Below are positions 5,513 through 7,141 of a stretch of DNA of 7,141 nt, one piece after another. Positions within the stretch are counted from its first letter, which is position 1; every line of letters starts with the position of its first letter. Source of the DNA: Vulcanisaeta distributa (GTDB taxonomy: Archaea; Thermoproteota; Thermoprotei; Thermoproteales; Thermocladiaceae). The translations under genes were made by a program, and so were the position numbers. The stretch spans positions 6,214 through 13,354 of the forward strand of contig DAXY01000033.1 in NCBI GenBank assembly GCA_002506645.1, written 5' to 3'. Below the pieces are notes generated by a model. The model had not been told where the DNA came from, searched no databases, and saw only the letters and a list, made by a program, of their open reading frames with translations.

Positions 5513-6625
5513 ATGGGGGGTTACGATGTAATAATCCTGGCGGGAGGATTAGCAACTAGGCTCAGGCCACTTAGTTATTCACGCCCTAAACCCCTATTGC
5601 CGGTACTCGATAAGGAGATTATTGATTGGATAATGGAGTCCATAACGAGGATATCCCTGGGCAGGATTTTCATATCGATCAGGTACATGGGCGACTTAAT
5701 AAAGGAGCACATGGAAAGCGTATGGAGTGACCTCAGGGATAGGCTAATATTCGTGACGGAGAATAAGCCACTTGGCGATGCCGGTCCAATATCGCTGATT
5801 GATGAGAAGTATGGGCTCTCGGACACGTTCCTCGTGGTTTACGGGGACATACTCAGTGATATAGATGCCAGCGCCCTCGTAAAATTTCATGAAAAAATGG
5901 GTGGTATAGCCACAATAACGCTCACCAGGGTGGATGATGTATCTAGGTACGGGGTCGCCCAGTTGAATGAGGATAATAGGATAATAAACTTCATCGAGAA
6001 GCCGAAGCAGTACGTTGGTTCTAACCTAATAAATGCTGGCTTCTACGTCTTTACGAAGGAAGTCACAAAGTTGATACCTAGGAACCCGGAGAACCAGGTT
6101 AAGTTGGCCATTGACGTCATACCAAAGCTCCTCAGGGTGGGCGAGGTCTATGGGTATATCCATAATGGGCTTTGGTTTGACATTGGGACGCCCGAGGATT
6201 ACATGAGGGCGAACTTCAAAGTACTGGCCAGTAGGTGCATGAGTGGTAACTGCATAAACGTTGACTTACCATCATCAGTCACGATACAACCCCCAGTTTA
6301 CATAGGCCCTAACGTCACCATAGGGGGTAATGCGGAGATTGGGCCTAACGTCATAATACATAGGAATACCAAGATTGGGGATACGGTTAAGTTAATTAAC
6401 TCACTCATTTTTGAAGGCTCATCACTATGTAATGGCGTCTACGTGTCAGGGAGCATCATTGGAAGCAACGCCTACTTCGGCAAGTGGGTTAGGGTTGAGG
6501 ATGGGTCGGTAATCGGTGACGGCGTTTACGTAAAGGACACGGTATTCATAGCCAGGAATACGAAGATAGGGCCTTACAGGGAGATAATGGAGTCTATATA
6601 CAGGGAGGGCGAGGTCATCCTATAA
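5513..6625 (+). CDS. Sugar-phosphate nucleotidyltransferase (mannose-1-phosphate guanylyltransferase-like)
   Basis: The enzyme couples a sugar 1-phosphate to an NTP, giving an NDP-sugar for glycosylation, glycolipids or compatible solutes. The N-terminal nucleotidyltransferase domain (about 1-235) shows LAGGLATRLRPL (9-20), RPKPLLPV (24-31), metal-binding YGDILSD (110-116), RYGVAQ (145-150), IEKP (161-164), NAGFYVF (174-180) and WFDIGTPEDY (221-230). A C-terminal left-handed beta-helix follows, with hexapeptide-like repeats from about 260 to 355 (VYIGPNVTIGGNAEIGPNVIIH and later VRVEDGSVIGDGVYVKD). This domain order fits GDP-mannose pyrophosphorylase-like and glucose-1-phosphate thymidylyl/uridylyltransferase-like archaeal proteins; base and sugar specificity cannot be read from sequence alone. 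The ATG fits the leaderless promoter spacing. A Cys242/Cys247 pair marks the linker between the two domains. The next gene is rps13, 38 nt downstream with its own TATA-like box. Confidence 0.88.
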   Translation: MGGYDVIILAGGLATRLRPLSYSRPKPLLPVLDKEIIDWIMESITRISLGRIFISIRYMGDLIKEHMESVWSDLRDRLIFVTENKPLGDAGPISLIDEKYGLSDTFLVVYGDILSDIDASALVKFHEKMGGIATITLTRVDDVSRYGVAQLNEDNRIINFIEKPKQYVGSNLINAGFYVFTKEVTKLIPRNPENQVKLAIDVIPKLLRVGEVYGYIHNGLWFDIGTPEDYMRANFKVLASRCMSGNCINVDLPSSVTIQPPVYIGPNVTIGGNAEIGPNVIIHRNTKIGDTVKLINSLIFEGSSLCNGVYVSGSIIGSNAYFGKWVRVEDGSVIGDGVYVKDTVFIARNTKIGPYREIMESIYREGEVIL

Positions 6626-6632
6626 ATTAAAA

Positions 6633-6640
6633 TTTAAATA
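6633..6640 (+). promoter_or_regulatory. TATA-like box for rps13
   Basis: TTTAAATA is centred about 27 nt before the rps13 ATG at 6664, in the 38-nt gap after the nucleotidyltransferase stop. The predicted transcript starts within a few bases of the ATG. An AAGGA at 6656-6660 is only three bases from the ATG, too close for a normal Shine-Dalgarno site. Confidence 0.5.
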
Positions 6641-6663
6641 CCCATAAAGCACATCAAGGACGA

Positions 6664-7137
6664 ATGTCCCAGGAGGTTAGACAAATAGTGAGGATTGGCG
6701 ATACGGACCTAGACGGATTCAAGCCCGTGGCCTACGCCCTAATTAAGATTAGGGGTATCGGCATATCGACGGCCTACGCAATATGTAGGTACCTAGGTAT
6801 AAACCCATCAATTAGGCTTGGCCAACTCGATGATGAGACCATTAGGAAGCTTGATTGGGCGGTGAGGAACCTGCACCAATTCGCACCCGGTTGGTTCGTG
6901 AATAGGCCCAAGGACCCGGAGACTGGGCGAAACATGCACCTACTTGGCGCGGACCTAGTGCTTGCGGCTAAGAGGGATATTGACCTAATGAAGAAGTTAA
7001 GGAGCTGGAAAGGCATTAGGCATAACCTGGGGCTTAAGGTCAGGGGACAGAGGACTAGGACAACGGGTAGGCTGGGACTGACGGTGGGCGTGACGAAGGG
7101 CAAGGCGGCACCTGGTGGCGGTGGAGGCGGTAAGTAG
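6664..7137 (+). CDS. rps13: 30S ribosomal protein S13 (uS13)
   Basis: uS13 sits in the head of the small ribosomal subunit, contacting 16S rRNA, the P-site tRNA and the large subunit through bridges. The 157-residue protein shows the helix-hairpin-helix KIRGIG (28-33) and the family signature KGIRHNLGLKVRGQ (116-129), followed by RTRTTGR (130-136). The archaeal/eukaryotic form is longer than the roughly 120-residue bacterial one, in agreement with this length. The C-terminus ends in a run of six glycines and a lysine (151-157), likely disordered. The start is the ATG at 6664, supported by the TATA-like box. In archaea rps13 is commonly followed by rps4, rps11 and an RNA polymerase subunit gene; the window ends four bases after its stop, at a GGAAT that could belong to the next gene's ribosome binding site. 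Confidence 0.97.
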   Translation: MSQEVRQIVRIGDTDLDGFKPVAYALIKIRGIGISTAYAICRYLGINPSIRLGQLDDETIRKLDWAVRNLHQFAPGWFVNRPKDPETGRNMHLLGADLVLAAKRDIDLMKKLRSWKGIRHNLGLKVRGQRTRTTGRLGLTVGVTKGKAAPGGGGGGK

Positions 7138-7141
7138 GAAT

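Noticed and set aside
1..7141. Defence, toxin-antitoxin, CRISPR or mobile element content
   Set aside because: I found no regular repeats with spacers, inverted repeats with transposase, integrase motifs or toxin-like gene pairs. The nucleotidyltransferase-fold protein at 2593-3966 could be mistaken for a defence-type nucleotidyltransferase, but its motifs are those of the archaeal CCA enzyme throughout.

Overview
The window looks like the chromosome of a thermophilic crenarchaeon (Thermoproteota), probably of the Thermoproteales or Vulcanisaeta/Caldivirga type; this placement is an inference. Supporting signs are an archaeal-type ribosomal protein S13 (uS13), an archaeal class I CCA-adding enzyme, a Trm-G10/Trm11-type tRNA methyltransferase, heavy use of AGG and ATA codons, short gaps between genes, and A/T-rich TATA-like boxes centred 25-29 nt upstream of start codons, as expected for leaderless or nearly leaderless transcripts. 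I see no mobile elements, CRISPR arrays, rRNA or tRNA genes. This is mostly core genome with three poorly characterised proteins.

Layout. Positions 1-1438 (+): the C-terminal part of a multi-pass membrane protein, probably DUF373 family and cut by the window edge, overlaps by 56 nt a short RNA methyltransferase of the Trm-G10 type. Positions 1435-2535 (-): a two-gene unit of a 146-residue coiled-coil protein of unknown function followed directly by 3-hexulose-6-phosphate synthase; the latter meets the methyltransferase tail to tail with a 4-nt overlap. Positions 2593-3966 (-): the CCA-adding enzyme. Positions 4012-5412 (-): an unknown 466-residue helical, TPR-like protein with Cys/His residues near its N-terminus. 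A 100-bp divergent promoter region (5413-5512) separates this from the + strand genes: a sugar-phosphate nucleotidyltransferase with a left-handed beta-helix tail (5513-6625) and rps13 (6664-7137), which probably begins a ribosomal protein/RNA polymerase operon continuing past the window.

How the genes work together. Two genes act on tRNA (CCA addition, and probably G10 methylation) and one is ribosomal, so translation is the main theme. Hexulose phosphate synthase supplies ribose phosphates through the reverse RuMP route in archaea that lack the oxidative pentose phosphate pathway. The nucleotidyltransferase supplies activated sugar for glycosylation or glycolipids. No clear new defence or mobile system is visible. 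The best leads are the methyltransferase that seems to lack its THUMP domain, the coiled-coil partner of hexulose phosphate synthase with an apparent internal two-fold repeat, and the Cys/His TPR-like protein.
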